A stretch of DNA of 64,000 nt from Bacilli bacterium (GCA_024408505.1 JAKSUZ010000001.1:96898-160897); one strand, 5' to 3'; counted from the stretch's first letter, positions 8,922-18,784 are shown. The notes: a model not told the origin generated them from the letters alone. Translations and numbers: made by a program.

Positions 8922-9669
8922 GAGAATTATTTTCTTGCGCAAGTTTTACAATACTTTCATTAGTGATTTTTTCAATCATCGGCATCACTTGCGTGGTTGG
9001 TTTATCTTTAAAATCTTTATATTTTAATGGTTTATGGAATTCAATTGTAATATTTCTTTTCTTAAAGCCTTTGGGCTTTTTTCTTGATATTAAATGAGAA
9101 CCATAAGATGAGACAAAGATAATATCTTTTTCCGCCCAATAAGCCGGTTTAAGTGCGCCATCCTTATAAGGAAGAGTTTGTAATTGATCCGGATTTCTCA
9201 TACGTGTACCTTCCGCAAAAATAAAATACGATAAATCATTTTTCTTTAAGCGTTCGCTTATTTGTTTAAAAAGTCTTAATTGGAGTAATACATCTTCTCG
9301 ATCAATTAAAAGACAATCGAGTGAACTAATGATATTTCTTACAAAAGGAATATCAAATGCTTCCTTTTTAGCAACAAACGCAATTGGTTTTTCGCTAAGA
9401 CAAATATAAAAAACTGGATCAAAAAAACTACGGTGATTTGAAATACCTAAAAAACTTCCTTCGTGTTCGGTTAAATATTCTGGATGATGCATTTTTACAT
9501 CAAGATGTAAGACTTTAACGCATCTAATTAATAAGTCACGAACTTTTTTATAGCGAACTTCAATTGGAGTCTGTTCTGGATGTTTAGTATATTTTCTCAT
9601 CCATGTAAAACGAGCGAATAAAATTCGCGGTGCAAGTTTGAGACATCCAAGAACGAAATAGGCTTTCAT
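8908..9669 (-). CDS. plsC: 1-acylglycerol-3-phosphate acyltransferase
   Basis: Adds the second acyl chain to lysophosphatidate, giving phosphatidic acid for membrane lipid synthesis. 253 residues. Motif I SNHRSFFDP has the canonical HX4D, motif III is FAEGTRMRN. Start overlaps the pulA stop as TAATG. Last gene of the rnj-ftsK-pulA-plsC operon. Unlike the divergent homologue at 3029-3817, all catalytic motifs are standard. Confidence 0.9.
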   Translation of the reverse strand: MKAYFVLGCLKLAPRILFARFTWMRKYTKHPEQTPIEVRYKKVRDLLIRCVKVLHLDVKMHHPEYLTEHEGSFLGISNHRSFFDPVFYICLSEKPIAFVAKKEAFDIPFVRNIISSLDCLLIDREDVLLQLRLFKQISERLKKNDLSYFIFAEGTRMRNPDQLQTLPYKDGALKPAYWAEKDIIFVSSYGSHLISRKKPKGFKKRNITIEFHKPLKYKDFKDKPTTQVMPMIEKITNESIVKLAQENNSRNLK

Positions 9670-11726
9670 TATTTTTCTACCTTTATTGAAACTGGCGGCA
9701 CAACAAGAGTTGTGTTGTCTTTTTTATTGTAGCATATCGCTTTATCACTAGGGTTAATAAAAATATTAATATTTTTGTGCGCCTTATCTTTACCATATCT
9801 ACTTTTAAGTGCAAATAAGATTCCGTTATTATCTAAATCATAAATACTAGCATTGCGATCAATTGCGCTCATATCCACTTCGTGGAAATAACGAATTTTC
9901 TTTCTCTCTTTAACTGCTTCTTTAAACGCATCGACCATGAAGCTTCTTTCTTTTAATAAAGAATAGTCGAAGTGATTTAAAGCATCTCCGGCATTATAAG
10001 TATTGCCTTCGCCTTTCTTACTTAAACCGATTTCTTGACCCGCATGGAAAAATGGAATGCCTAAAGAATATAAAACGATTGAATTAGCAAAGCTAACTCG
10101 CAATAGTCGATCTTTCTCGCTTAACTCAGGGCGAAGGATTTTAACCTTATCATATAAGGTATGGTTATCATGGCACTCAATAAAATTGAGAGAACAAGAC
10201 ACATGCGAGAAGCGTGAGCGCCCGATTAAATTAAAGCTTGATCCAGTGATTGCTTCCTTAAAGCTTTCGTGCTGCTCATTACTATTTAAAGCATAACCCC
10301 AATATTTACCACTAATATTACCGATGACTGCGTCACGATAAAAATCATTAAAGAAACTAACGAATTGTACATGATGCGCATTGTCGGCGTTCGCTAAGAC
10401 TAAATTATATCCACTCATCATATTCCAACCTTCGCCATAAAACATGAATCCAGGTCGGAACGATAAAATCGTTGATTTTAATTCATTGATTGTATCCGCA
10501 TCAATAATACCCATTAAGTCAAAACGGAAACCATCAACATGGTAATATGTCGCCCACCACTTACAAACATCAATAATTAATTTACGGGCCATTTTTCTTT
10601 CGGTCGCTAAATCATTACCGCAACCACTACTATTAAAGTAGACTCCATCCGTGGTACGTCTAAAATAATAATTTGGAACCGTAGCTTCTAAAGAAGAATG
10701 TTGATGTTCATACACGTGGTTAAACACGACGTCCATAACTATGCGCATTTTATTTTTGTGGAAGTGCGATACTAAGGCTAATAAATCTTTAATCCGACTT
10801 GCTGGATCTTTTACATCTGAAGCAAAGCTTCCTTCCGGAACAAAATATTGAATTGGGTCATAGCCCCAGTTATAACTTTTATCTGGATGCTCTTCATCCA
10901 CAGTTGCGTAATCATAGATTGGTAATAATTGAAGATGAGTAATGCCAAGGCTCTTGATGTAATCAAAACCAACTGGTAATCCATCTTTGTTAGTCCGACC
11001 TTCTTCAATTAAACCTAAGAATTTACCTTTATTTACAATATTTGTATTTTGGTCAATAGTTAAGTCACGAACATGCCCTTCATAAATAATAGCATCAAGA
11101 TAGGAATTCATTTTTTCTGGATGCTTATCATGCATGTTTATTTTATAACTGTTTAAATCGAGAATAACGTTACTCTTACTATTAGGAGTAGAAGCTTTAC
11201 CATATGGATCAATAGTCTTAGTAGTTACTCCACTATTAGTGACCATGTAATTATAAGTATGGCCTTTTAAATTTCTTTCAATCGTTAAACGATAAACACC
11301 TTTATCACTTCTTTCCATATCATAGAAATGTTTGTTATCGATAATTAAAACTACGCTACTAGCAAGCGGAGCCCAAAGGGCAAAAGCGGTTTTCTTGCGC
11401 GTATAAGTCGCGCCTAAATCATTACCGCTATAAGCGAAACGATTATCGAAGTCAGGTAACGCCGCAACTGAATTTACATTTAACGGGAATATACCAATAT
11501 TGGTAATAGCGATGTGATAGTCGTAACCTAATTCAATATCTTTGGTTAATTTAAATTCGTATATTACTCGTTCATCATGCTTTTTAATAATTGTGCCATC
11601 TATACGAAAACGGAAATCGTTTTTAACGATTAAGGTAAAAATATAAGGCATGTCTTTATTCGCACCCGCGATACAAACACGAATCGTTCTAAAATCAACT
11701 AGCTTAGCTTCAACAAATCGTTCCAT
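9669..11726 (-). CDS. pulA: Type I pullulanase
   Basis: Hydrolyses alpha-1,6 branch points of pullulan, glycogen and starch. 685 residues with no signal peptide, so it acts in the cytosol on imported or stored glucans. A CBM48-like beta domain (~100-190) precedes the GH13 barrel. The pullulanase motif YNWGYDPIQYF is present, with nucleophile Asp in DGFRFDLMG, acid Glu in FYGEGWNM and the third Asp in ECHDNHTL. C-terminal beta domain follows. Lies 1 bp from ftsK and overlaps plsC. Confidence 0.93.
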   Translation of the reverse strand: MERFVEAKLVDFRTIRVCIAGANKDMPYIFTLIVKNDFRFRIDGTIIKKHDERVIYEFKLTKDIELGYDYHIAITNIGIFPLNVNSVAALPDFDNRFAYSGNDLGATYTRKKTAFALWAPLASSVVLIIDNKHFYDMERSDKGVYRLTIERNLKGHTYNYMVTNSGVTTKTIDPYGKASTPNSKSNVILDLNSYKINMHDKHPEKMNSYLDAIIYEGHVRDLTIDQNTNIVNKGKFLGLIEEGRTNKDGLPVGFDYIKSLGITHLQLLPIYDYATVDEEHPDKSYNWGYDPIQYFVPEGSFASDVKDPASRIKDLLALVSHFHKNKMRIVMDVVFNHVYEHQHSSLEATVPNYYFRRTTDGVYFNSSGCGNDLATERKMARKLIIDVCKWWATYYHVDGFRFDLMGIIDADTINELKSTILSFRPGFMFYGEGWNMMSGYNLVLANADNAHHVQFVSFFNDFYRDAVIGNISGKYWGYALNSNEQHESFKEAITGSSFNLIGRSRFSHVSCSLNFIECHDNHTLYDKVKILRPELSEKDRLLRVSFANSIVLYSLGIPFFHAGQEIGLSKKGEGNTYNAGDALNHFDYSLLKERSFMVDAFKEAVKERKKIRYFHEVDMSAIDRNASIYDLDNNGILFALKSRYGKDKAHKNINIFINPSDKAICYNKKDNTTLVVPPVSIKVEK

Positions 11727-11727
11727 C

Positions 11728-14124
11728 TTAATTCTCCGTGTTAGGTTTAACGCTAGTTAATTCTTCGCTATCAATCTTTTGTTCTTTCTTTTCAAAGTGG
11801 AAATTCTCTTTGAGAACTTTACTGCCTTTACTCGCTTCACTGTCAAGTGCAACTAAGCCTTCATCTTGTAAGCGTTTAAAGAGACGGCCGGCCCGAGTAA
11901 AGCCGATTCCATTCTCACGTTCAATCGTAGAAATTGATGTATATTCGCGTTTATAAACTTGTTCTTTGACAAATTGGTACAATTCCTCGTCGCGTAACTT
12001 TTTCGCGTCTGCTGCGCTCATTTTCACTTCATCGCCTTTAACCGGTTCAACATTATGATCTTCTAAATCCATGAAACGCGGATCATAGTTTGGTTCTCTT
12101 TGTTCGTTAATAAAGTTTACTACTTTATCAATTTCTTCATCGGTTACATAGCAGCCTTGCGCTCTCACGCAACCGCTCGCTTGTATTTGCGGACAACTCA
12201 CTAACATATCACCATTACCAAGTAATTGTTCAGCGCCCATACCACCAATGATTGTTTTGCTAGATTCAATATCAGGAACACTTAACGCAACACGTACTGG
12301 TAAATTGGATTTAATTACGCCTGTGATAACATCAACACTAGGTCTTTGCGTAGCAATCACTAAATGAATGCCAGCCGCTCTAGCCTTCGCAGTAATACGA
12401 GCAATGTCTAAATCGATTTTCTTATTTTGTTGGATTAAATCAGCAAACTCATCTACGATGACCACAATATAAGGAAGCTGACTATCTTTATTTTTAACTT
12501 TAGCATTATAACTAATAATATTATTAGTCATCGTGCCTTCAAATAAACCATAACGTCTTTCCATTTCTTCTACCACTTTCTCTAAAGCAACTTTTGCTTT
12601 CTTTGGATCAGTTACAACCGGGCAAAGTAAGAAAGGCGAATTTTTATAATGGGTGAACTCAACGCGTTTTGGATCTACTAATAATAGACGCACTTCGCTT
12701 GGAGTATTACGCATAATTAAACTCATAATTAATGAATGGACAAATACGGATTTACCAGAACCGGTTGCACCGCCAATTAATAAATGTGGGAATTTAGCTA
12801 AATCCGCATATTTAATTTCACCCGTAATATTTTTCCCAAAGGGAATCATTAAACGATTTTGTTCACCTTTAGGTAAAACACTAACGATTTCTTTAAAACC
12901 AATCGTTGCGGATTCTTTATTAGGTACTTCTAATCCAGAAGTAACCTTACCCGCCACAATCGGTTCAAAGCGTGCTTGAACACCACCAAGGCGTTGAGAA
13001 ATATCTGAAACGTATCTTGGAATTGCTTGAATAGATGCATTAGCATCAACTTGAACATCGTAGCGCGTAATACGCGGACCAATGGTGTGACCAACTACTT
13101 TAGCACCAATCCTTAAAGCTTGGAACGTAGCATTAATAATGATTTCATTATTAGCACAACTCTCTTCGTTCTTAGCGATGATATCTCCGACTTCATAATC
13201 TTTAAGTAAATCAAAACTTGGTAATTGATAAGGCTTTAAAATCTTTTCTTCTTTTTTGGGTTCTTCAATTATATCGTTAGCAAGACCAATGTCATCATCT
13301 AATAAATTAGCACTATGTAAAGTGCCACCCATACTAGTGGGTTCATTAATATCTGACATTTCTGGAGCATCATCATTACTATATAAATTAGCTTTTTCTA
13401 ATACCGAAGGATCTTTTAATTCTTCATCGGGTAAAACATCATTAGAGAAGATTTCTTCTTTTCTTGCTCTAGGAGCTTGGTTAATAGCCTGTTCAATAAT
13501 ATCTGGTTCATGTACTTCTGCTTCCACCACCGGTTCGCCTTTTTTAACGGCTCTTTTATTTTTAATAAAGACAAAGAATTTCTTAATATATTTGTGGGTA
13601 AGAATGACAATTGCGATAACTAAGAATATGCTAGCCGATGCAACCGTTCCTGCATAAGTAATTACTGAAAGTAACCCTGCAAAGAGATGACCAAACCAGC
13701 CGCCTCCTAAAGGTGTATATAAAGGATCAAGACGATGATAATTAGTGAAACGCGAAATCGGAATTGCGTTCATAAAATTTTCACCAAACAATGGATTAAA
13801 AGTTCCGATTTGTAATTTATCGCCATTAGGAACCGCGGTGAATAAAATTAAAAGTGAAAAGATAAGTAACGCTAGTCCAATGATAATTGAATTATGTTTG
13901 ACCTTAATCGGTTTATTGCGATTAATGATTAAAAATAAGCCGGTTAGAATAAGTAATGGAAAGATAATCCAATAAGCGACTATTCCAAAAATAGCCGCTA
14001 GCCCCATTACGATTGATTGAATGATATATCCTATATCAATTAAGGCTAATATGCCGAACAAGATAAACGCGAGACCGATCGCAACTTTGACTTTGCTTGA
14101 TTTAATCGCGTTACTATTTTCCAT
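11728..14124 (-). CDS. ftsK: FtsK/SpoIIIE DNA translocase
   Basis: Pumps chromosome ends through the closing septum and orients them to dif. 798 residues. The N-terminal ~190 residues hold about four membrane helices. An acidic linker (~195-300) follows, then the motor: Walker A GGATGSGKSV, Walker B VVIVDEFADL. The C-terminal winged-helix gamma domain (last ~110 residues, ISTIERENGIGFTRAGRLFKR) reads the KOPS/SRS polarity sequences. Two bases separate it from the RNase J gene upstream. Confidence 0.95.
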   Translation of the reverse strand: MENSNAIKSSKVKVAIGLAFILFGILALIDIGYIIQSIVMGLAAIFGIVAYWIIFPLLILTGLFLIINRNKPIKVKHNSIIIGLALLIFSLLILFTAVPNGDKLQIGTFNPLFGENFMNAIPISRFTNYHRLDPLYTPLGGGWFGHLFAGLLSVITYAGTVASASIFLVIAIVILTHKYIKKFFVFIKNKRAVKKGEPVVEAEVHEPDIIEQAINQAPRARKEEIFSNDVLPDEELKDPSVLEKANLYSNDDAPEMSDINEPTSMGGTLHSANLLDDDIGLANDIIEEPKKEEKILKPYQLPSFDLLKDYEVGDIIAKNEESCANNEIIINATFQALRIGAKVVGHTIGPRITRYDVQVDANASIQAIPRYVSDISQRLGGVQARFEPIVAGKVTSGLEVPNKESATIGFKEIVSVLPKGEQNRLMIPFGKNITGEIKYADLAKFPHLLIGGATGSGKSVFVHSLIMSLIMRNTPSEVRLLLVDPKRVEFTHYKNSPFLLCPVVTDPKKAKVALEKVVEEMERRYGLFEGTMTNNIISYNAKVKNKDSQLPYIVVIVDEFADLIQQNKKIDLDIARITAKARAAGIHLVIATQRPSVDVITGVIKSNLPVRVALSVPDIESSKTIIGGMGAEQLLGNGDMLVSCPQIQASGCVRAQGCYVTDEEIDKVVNFINEQREPNYDPRFMDLEDHNVEPVKGDEVKMSAADAKKLRDEELYQFVKEQVYKREYTSISTIERENGIGFTRAGRLFKRLQDEGLVALDSEASKGSKVLKENFHFEKKEQKIDSEELTSVKPNTEN

Positions 14125-14126
14125 AA

Positions 14127-15803
14127 CTAATTAACGTCCGTAATAATTGGAACCACTAAAGGTTCTTTACCAATCTCCTTACGGAGAAGTTTACTTAAAC
14201 GGTCCGTGACCGCACTTTCAACTACATATTTATTATAATTCCCCAAAAGGAATTCATTAAGAATATTTGTTAATTCATTGCTTACTAAGCGACAAACAGT
14301 TTTAATGTCTTTTAGACAAGTAACGCCAAATAAATTTACTTCCGGTACAGAAATAATTTTATGATTGCGTGAATCAATCGCTACGCTTGCAAGCACAACA
14401 CCATCTTCACCAAGTTTTAAACGCTCACTTAATACTTCGTTAGCGGAACTAGTCAGGTTCTTACCATTAATTAAGACGATGCCAGTAGGTACTGCCTGAG
14501 ATGCCGGTAACATTCTGGCTGCTTCATTATTAATATCTAAAACTAATCCGTTTTCTAAAACGAAAATGTTATTGTGCGATAAATTTACGCCCATATTATA
14601 GGCAATCATTGCATTCGCAATCATGTTGCGGTAGCTACCTTTGATTGGTACAAAGAATTTAGGATGGAATAAAGAAATCATGCTCTTAATGTCTTCTTCG
14701 CTAGGATGCATACTTAAGTATTCCTTGCGTGAAACGTTATGCACATTCATTCCGGTTCTAAATAAATTATCTAAAGTCGATGCACCGAGTACTTCAAAGT
14801 AGTTTGAAGTAGGCGCTGCTACGATAAAGGTATCAGTTTCTTTAAAAGTAATACGAGCGGTTCCGCTTCCTTTCGCAAAGCGATTCATCTTCGTATATAG
14901 CGCACGACCAAAACCAGTCATTAAAATGACTAGGTCGGTGTCTTTTACACGATTAATGTCTTCATAATCTAAGAAATAGTTTCTTGGAATCGCGCATTCA
15001 TCAATTGATTCTAAACGCTTTAATAAAGCGTAGGTTTCTTTATCATATGCACAAATCTTACGATTATAAGAAATGGCTAGTTTAATTATTTCAGCAATTG
15101 CAAAAGCATTTGTAGCAAACACGGAAATAAAAATTCTTCCTTTGGCATCATGTTCAAAGAAACTTACTAAGTGAGGAGTTAATCTATGATTAGGAGTTGT
15201 GTAACCAGGACGCGTGGCGTATGTAGATTCACACATTAAAAGTAAAGTTGGTTTTTCAGCAATACGACCAACCGCGGTTGAATCATAACTAAAGTTCTTA
15301 AAACTATTATTTTCAATAATAAAGTCACCAGTATAAATAATATTGCCAGCGCTAGTTTCAATCGCAACGCCAAAACTTCTTGGCATGTTGTGGCAAGTTC
15401 CGAAGAAATGAACAGTATGACCGGAAATTATTTCGTCGCTAGTCGGTTTAACAACGTTAAAAGTTAAATTCGTACCACTATTAACATGACTTAGGAATGA
15501 TTCAATTAGCATCTTAGTAACATCACTACAATAAATGGGCGCTGGACAATCTTTAGCCATATACGCAATTGCGCCTAACTGATCATCATGACCATGAGTA
15601 ATAATATAAGCTTTAATCTTTTTCTTATTTTCTTTTAAATAAGAATAGTCGCTAATAATATAGTCAATACCAGGTGTAGATTTATCTGGATATTTAATTC
15701 CAGCATCTAAAACAAAAATGTCATCATCAATCTCGACTACGGTTAAATTCTTTCCGTCCTCATCAAGACCTCCGAGCATAAATACATGAATGTGTTCGTT
15801 CAT
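14127..15803 (-). CDS. rnjB: Ribonuclease J, J2-like with degenerate active site
   Basis: Beta-CASP metallo-beta-lactamase nuclease of mRNA decay and rRNA processing; 558 residues is normal. The metal site is incomplete. Motif II reads HGHDDQLG (70-77), with Gln75 where active RNase J1 has His. The C-terminal metal His of PVHGE is Lys388 in PIKGS. His138 (CHNMP) and Asp160 (YTGDF) are retained. Bacillus RNase J2 likewise has lost metal ligands and works mainly as the partner of J1. I infer this is the J2-type subunit and a J1 gene should exist elsewhere. First gene of the rnj-ftsK-pulA-plsC operon; TATAAT at 15851-15856 is a candidate -10. Confidence 0.85.
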   Translation of the reverse strand: MNEHIHVFMLGGLDEDGKNLTVVEIDDDIFVLDAGIKYPDKSTPGIDYIISDYSYLKENKKKIKAYIITHGHDDQLGAIAYMAKDCPAPIYCSDVTKMLIESFLSHVNSGTNLTFNVVKPTSDEIISGHTVHFFGTCHNMPRSFGVAIETSAGNIIYTGDFIIENNSFKNFSYDSTAVGRIAEKPTLLLMCESTYATRPGYTTPNHRLTPHLVSFFEHDAKGRIFISVFATNAFAIAEIIKLAISYNRKICAYDKETYALLKRLESIDECAIPRNYFLDYEDINRVKDTDLVILMTGFGRALYTKMNRFAKGSGTARITFKETDTFIVAAPTSNYFEVLGASTLDNLFRTGMNVHNVSRKEYLSMHPSEEDIKSMISLFHPKFFVPIKGSYRNMIANAMIAYNMGVNLSHNNIFVLENGLVLDINNEAARMLPASQAVPTGIVLINGKNLTSSANEVLSERLKLGEDGVVLASVAIDSRNHKIISVPEVNLFGVTCLKDIKTVCRLVSNELTNILNEFLLGNYNKYVVESAVTDRLSKLLRKEIGKEPLVVPIITDVN

Positions 15804-15850
15804 TATAAAATCTCTCTTTTCGAATATATCGATAAAATTTAGGTGCTTTA

Positions 15851-15856
15851 ATTATA
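15851..15856 (-). promoter_or_regulatory. -10 of the RNase J operon
   Basis: TATAAT on the minus strand about 48 bp upstream of the RNase J ATG and downstream of the tRNA-fMet terminator. A GAGAGA ribosome site follows. Confidence 0.45.
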
Positions 15857-15895
15857 AACAATAATTTATAGAAATAAAAGTATTTTTCACTAAGT

Positions 15896-15917
15896 AAAAA
15901 GCCTTACAGAGTAAGGC
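15896..15917 (-). terminator. Terminator of tRNA-fMet
   Basis: GCCTTAC-TCT-GTAAGGC, a perfect seven-pair stem followed by five T, 13 bases after the tRNA 3' end. Confidence 0.85.
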
Positions 15918-15930
15918 AATTATTTTCTGG

Positions 15931-16004
15931 TTGCGGGGGATGGATTTGGACCATCGACCTCCAGGTTATGGGCCTGGCAAGCTACCAGACTGCTCTACCC
16001 CGCG
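15931..16004 (-). tRNA. Initiator tRNA-fMet (CAT), variant
   Basis: The cloverleaf folds fully. The C1-A72 mismatch (CGCGGGG / CCCCGCA) and A11-U24 pair are initiator hallmarks, anticodon CAT. Three positions are unusual. The conserved 29-31:39-41 GGG/CCC stem is AGG/CCU. The base before the anticodon is C33 instead of U33 (loop CCCATAA). T-loop position 55 is C instead of U (TCCAAAT). CCA is not encoded. It has its own promoter (16015-16023) and terminator. Confidence 0.9.
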
Positions 16005-16014
16005 ATATGTTAAA

Positions 16015-16023
16015 ACTATACCA
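16015..16023 (-). promoter_or_regulatory. Promoter of tRNA-fMet
   Basis: Minus strand TGG-TATAGT, an extended -10, with TTGCTT 18 bp upstream as a -35. The -10 ends 10 bp before the tRNA 5' base. Confidence 0.6.
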
Positions 16024-16049
16024 CAAGGCAAAAATATAAAGCAAATAAA

Positions 16050-17036
16050 TTAACCTTTCAATTTCTTTCGTATTATTAAATACATTACGGGTAATGTAAC
16101 TAAAGTTCCGAAACGATATGATAGAGGTAAACGCGACAAACGAGGGAGATATTTTAAATTATCTCGATATTTGTGATAAATCTCATTCACAACTTCCGGA
16201 TTTTGATAATCACTGTTCCTTAAGCGATACACAATATCCATCGCAGATAAACATATCATTGATGGAACGTATTTAACTGCGGTCGGATAAATTGTTGGAT
16301 CAAGCGCTTTAACATTTTCTTCAAACATAAACAAAGACAATTCTTTTTCAGAAAAAGAAGCGTGCATCATACTAGACTTTACACGACGATATAGATATAG
16401 TTTAGCTTTACTATAGACAACTATTTTACAAATTCTGAACAAATAGGTAGAAAGCAGAATATCTTCTCCATAAAAACATTTTTCATTAAATACTTTTGGA
16501 TAACCCGGAACGGTTTTTAATAAATCATGTGAAAAGAATTTAGACCAAGCGGCGCGCCCGCCATTAATATCAACAATAAATTTAGTATAAATTTGATCGG
16601 GGTTAGATAAAATTTCATATTTTTTAGAGTAATTCCAACTGATGTTACTATAACGATATTCTTGCGATATGTGCTTTAAATTAAAATTAACCAAGTCAGC
16701 ATTGTATCCGGTTATAAGTTTATAACAATATTCAATGGTTTCGGGATGAATGATGTCATCTGAATCCATAAAATAAATGTATTTGCCTTTAGCAATGGCT
16801 AACCCAGCGTTACGAGCGGAGCTTAACCCTCCATTAACTTTATGAACAACCTTAGCTTTTGAATAAGATCGTGCAAAATTATCTAACATCTTTCCGGTTT
16901 CATCAGTCGAACCATCATCAACAAAAATCGCTTCTATGTTTTGATAGGTTTGATTCTTAATGCTTAAGAAAACATCATTTAGAAAACGCGAAGCGTTATA
17001 ACAAGGAACAATGATTGACACTAAATCTTTTTCCAT
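16050..17036 (-). CDS. Family 2 glycosyltransferase
   Basis: 328-residue GT-A enzyme of the bacterial surface-polysaccharide type. N-terminal VSIIVPCYNASRFL and VDDGSTDETG bind the nucleotide sugar; YFMDSDDIIHP carries the DxD metal motif (~92-96). A basic and hydrophobic C-terminus (MYLIIRKKLKG) suggests peripheral membrane contact. The gene overlaps the DUF2804 gene by one base, with a histidine phosphatase upstream, so the three form one unit. Donor and acceptor cannot be told. Confidence 0.85.
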   Translation of the reverse strand: MEKDLVSIIVPCYNASRFLNDVFLSIKNQTYQNIEAIFVDDGSTDETGKMLDNFARSYSKAKVVHKVNGGLSSARNAGLAIAKGKYIYFMDSDDIIHPETIEYCYKLITGYNADLVNFNLKHISQEYRYSNISWNYSKKYEILSNPDQIYTKFIVDINGGRAAWSKFFSHDLLKTVPGYPKVFNEKCFYGEDILLSTYLFRICKIVVYSKAKLYLYRRVKSSMMHASFSEKELSLFMFEENVKALDPTIYPTAVKYVPSMICLSAMDIVYRLRNSDYQNPEVVNEIYHKYRDNLKYLPRLSRLPLSYRFGTLVTLPVMYLIIRKKLKG

Positions 17037-18058
17037 TACCAGCGATTATATACTCTTTCGGCGAAACCCGGAACATTTTCAAAATGAATTTCTTCACCTT
17101 TGATTTTGATGTTGCCGGTAAATAAACCGAACACTTGATGTTGATAACTTCTAATTAATAAAACATTAGAATCGCTAAAGCGATCAAGAACCGGTTTAAA
17201 TATGATATTAACATCACCACTATGGGATGTGATGCTCCATTGCGACAAGTAATCTAATTTGCCATCTTTTTCGGGAATATTAAATTTAACATCTTTTAAT
17301 TTATAGGCTTGGTCACGATAGAAAAACATATTCTCACTAGCTTTGCTAGTATCTCCAAAACCATAGCCAAGATTCCAACCAATACGTTCTCCGTTATAAG
17401 TAGAATTCATGCTTGACCAATACCAAGTATTTTTATAAGTCCAAATCCCACGTCCCCAATCAAGCACACCATAGGAATCAGTGAGATTATAAGTTTGACT
17501 ACCAACGGTTACAGTTCCTTTCGCTTTTAATAGATTAATTTTTTGATTGTAATAAAAATGTCTAGGCTTTATAAAAGGCGTAGCAATTACCATGCTATCT
17601 TTATTAGTCTCAGTTAAAAATAAATCAGTTTCGAATCTAACTTTATTAGGACCAAATTTCTTCATCCACACTTTTATGTGTCGACCATTATTTTCGTGTT
17701 TAAACGAAAAGGAGAATTTTTTCTTTTCAAAAATTACATCGCCTGTTTTACTAGTGCTTGGCATATGTAATTTACCAAATGAGAAAAATCCAAGAGGAGA
17801 AGAAGTAATTTCTTTTTTATTGATGAAATCAAAGAAGGTAATACTGACCATCCACATATAAGAATTATCCGCAACCGTTAAAGCTACACCATAATCCTTA
17901 TTACCGATGTAGTAATAATCCCATTCTTTAATACGTGAAATTAATCCCTTAATCTTTGTGCGATCATATTCTTTCACAAGTGAAAAAGCATAGCCGGCTT
18001 CCGATAGATTACCATCTTCATCAAGAAGTGGACCAGGTATTAATTGATGTTCATCCAT
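17036..18058 (-). CDS. DUF2804 protein
   Basis: 340 residues matching the DUF2804 family by its opening (LIPGPLLDEDGNLSEAGYA), the YYYIGNKDYGVALTVADNSYMW block and the YGVLDWGRGIWTYKNTWYWSS block. It is rich in aromatic residues and beta strands, and family members have a lipocalin-like, hydroxyneurosporene-synthase-like sandwich fold. No signal peptide. Biochemical role unknown. Position between a histidine phosphatase and a GT2 suggests lipid or glycolipid work, which is inference. Confidence 0.8.
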   Translation of the reverse strand: MDEHQLIPGPLLDEDGNLSEAGYAFSLVKEYDRTKIKGLISRIKEWDYYYIGNKDYGVALTVADNSYMWMVSITFFDFINKKEITSSPLGFFSFGKLHMPSTSKTGDVIFEKKKFSFSFKHENNGRHIKVWMKKFGPNKVRFETDLFLTETNKDSMVIATPFIKPRHFYYNQKINLLKAKGTVTVGSQTYNLTDSYGVLDWGRGIWTYKNTWYWSSMNSTYNGERIGWNLGYGFGDTSKASENMFFYRDQAYKLKDVKFNIPEKDGKLDYLSQWSITSHSGDVNIIFKPVLDRFSDSNVLLIRSYQHQVFGLFTGNIKIKGEEIHFENVPGFAERVYNRW

Positions 18059-18061
18059 AAA

Positions 18062-18778
18062 TTAATGGCGGGTTTTATCAGTATATAATTCGCAGAATCT
18101 TCCTGAGAAGCTTCTGATAATTCCTTCTTTACCTAAGTGAGTTGTATCACCATAGCGGCTCATTCTAAATTGCGCTAAGCCACGAGTTCTTTCTTCAGTA
18201 ATGAAGACTGTGACTCCGCTAGGTGGGCAAATCATAAATTGCGCAGCATTGGTGAACGGAATATTCATTAAGTGTGCAACAATCGCAGACATAACACCAA
18301 TGTGACAGAATAAAATAACTTTGTCACGATTACGACGGGTTACTTTATAAAAGTAGCCTTCACGTTTATAACCATGTTTTGCTAATAATTTATCAAGTGA
18401 ATCCCAAACGTTAAACAAAGCTTTTTCAAAAATACCATCACGCACTTCAGAACTTTCCAAGAAGTTTGGTTGAATAAGCATTGGGTGCTTTTGAATATAT
18501 TCAGGTTTAAAATCCCAGCAGTTTTGTTTCTTGCCGTTTTTAAGCACGGCGTGATAATGGTTTAATTCACGTAGCCATTCAACGGTATGGACTTTCCCTT
18601 TACCTTTCACCACAGCTTGGCAAGTCATTTGTGCTCTTTCAAGCGGTGAGCAATAAATCTCATCAAAATCACTTGCGTTGTAGCGTTTGCCTAAGGCAGC
18701 CGCTTCTTTTTTGCCACGTTCGGTTATGGTGTGATGCTCATAATCCGGCTCGGCATGTCTAATAATATATAGTTTCAT
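18062..18778 (-). CDS. Histidine phosphatase (phosphoglycerate mutase-like)
   Basis: 238 residues. The phosphoacceptor motif is RHAEPDY at the N-terminus; downstream are SPLERAQMT and the second catalytic His in FCHIGVMSA. Length and motifs fit a broad-specificity phosphatase rather than glycolytic mutase, which has a longer RHGQSxxN motif. Likely substrate unknown. Start lies 6 bp downstream of an extended -10, so the mRNA is probably leaderless. First gene of a three-gene unit with DUF2804 and GT2. Confidence 0.82.
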   Translation of the reverse strand: MKLYIIRHAEPDYEHHTITERGKKEAAALGKRYNASDFDEIYCSPLERAQMTCQAVVKGKGKVHTVEWLRELNHYHAVLKNGKKQNCWDFKPEYIQKHPMLIQPNFLESSEVRDGIFEKALFNVWDSLDKLLAKHGYKREGYFYKVTRRNRDKVILFCHIGVMSAIVAHLMNIPFTNAAQFMICPPSGVTVFITEERTRGLAQFRMSRYGDTTHLGKEGIIRSFSGRFCELYTDKTRH

Positions 18779-18784
18779 AGATAT

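Noticed and set aside
12653..12979. 108-residue plus-strand frame
   Set aside because: Antisense to the FtsK motor domain; no independent evidence.
13256..13657. 133-residue plus-strand frame in ftsK
   Set aside because: Antisense to the linker and first part of FtsK; repetitive Ser/Leu composition is a shadow of acidic codons.
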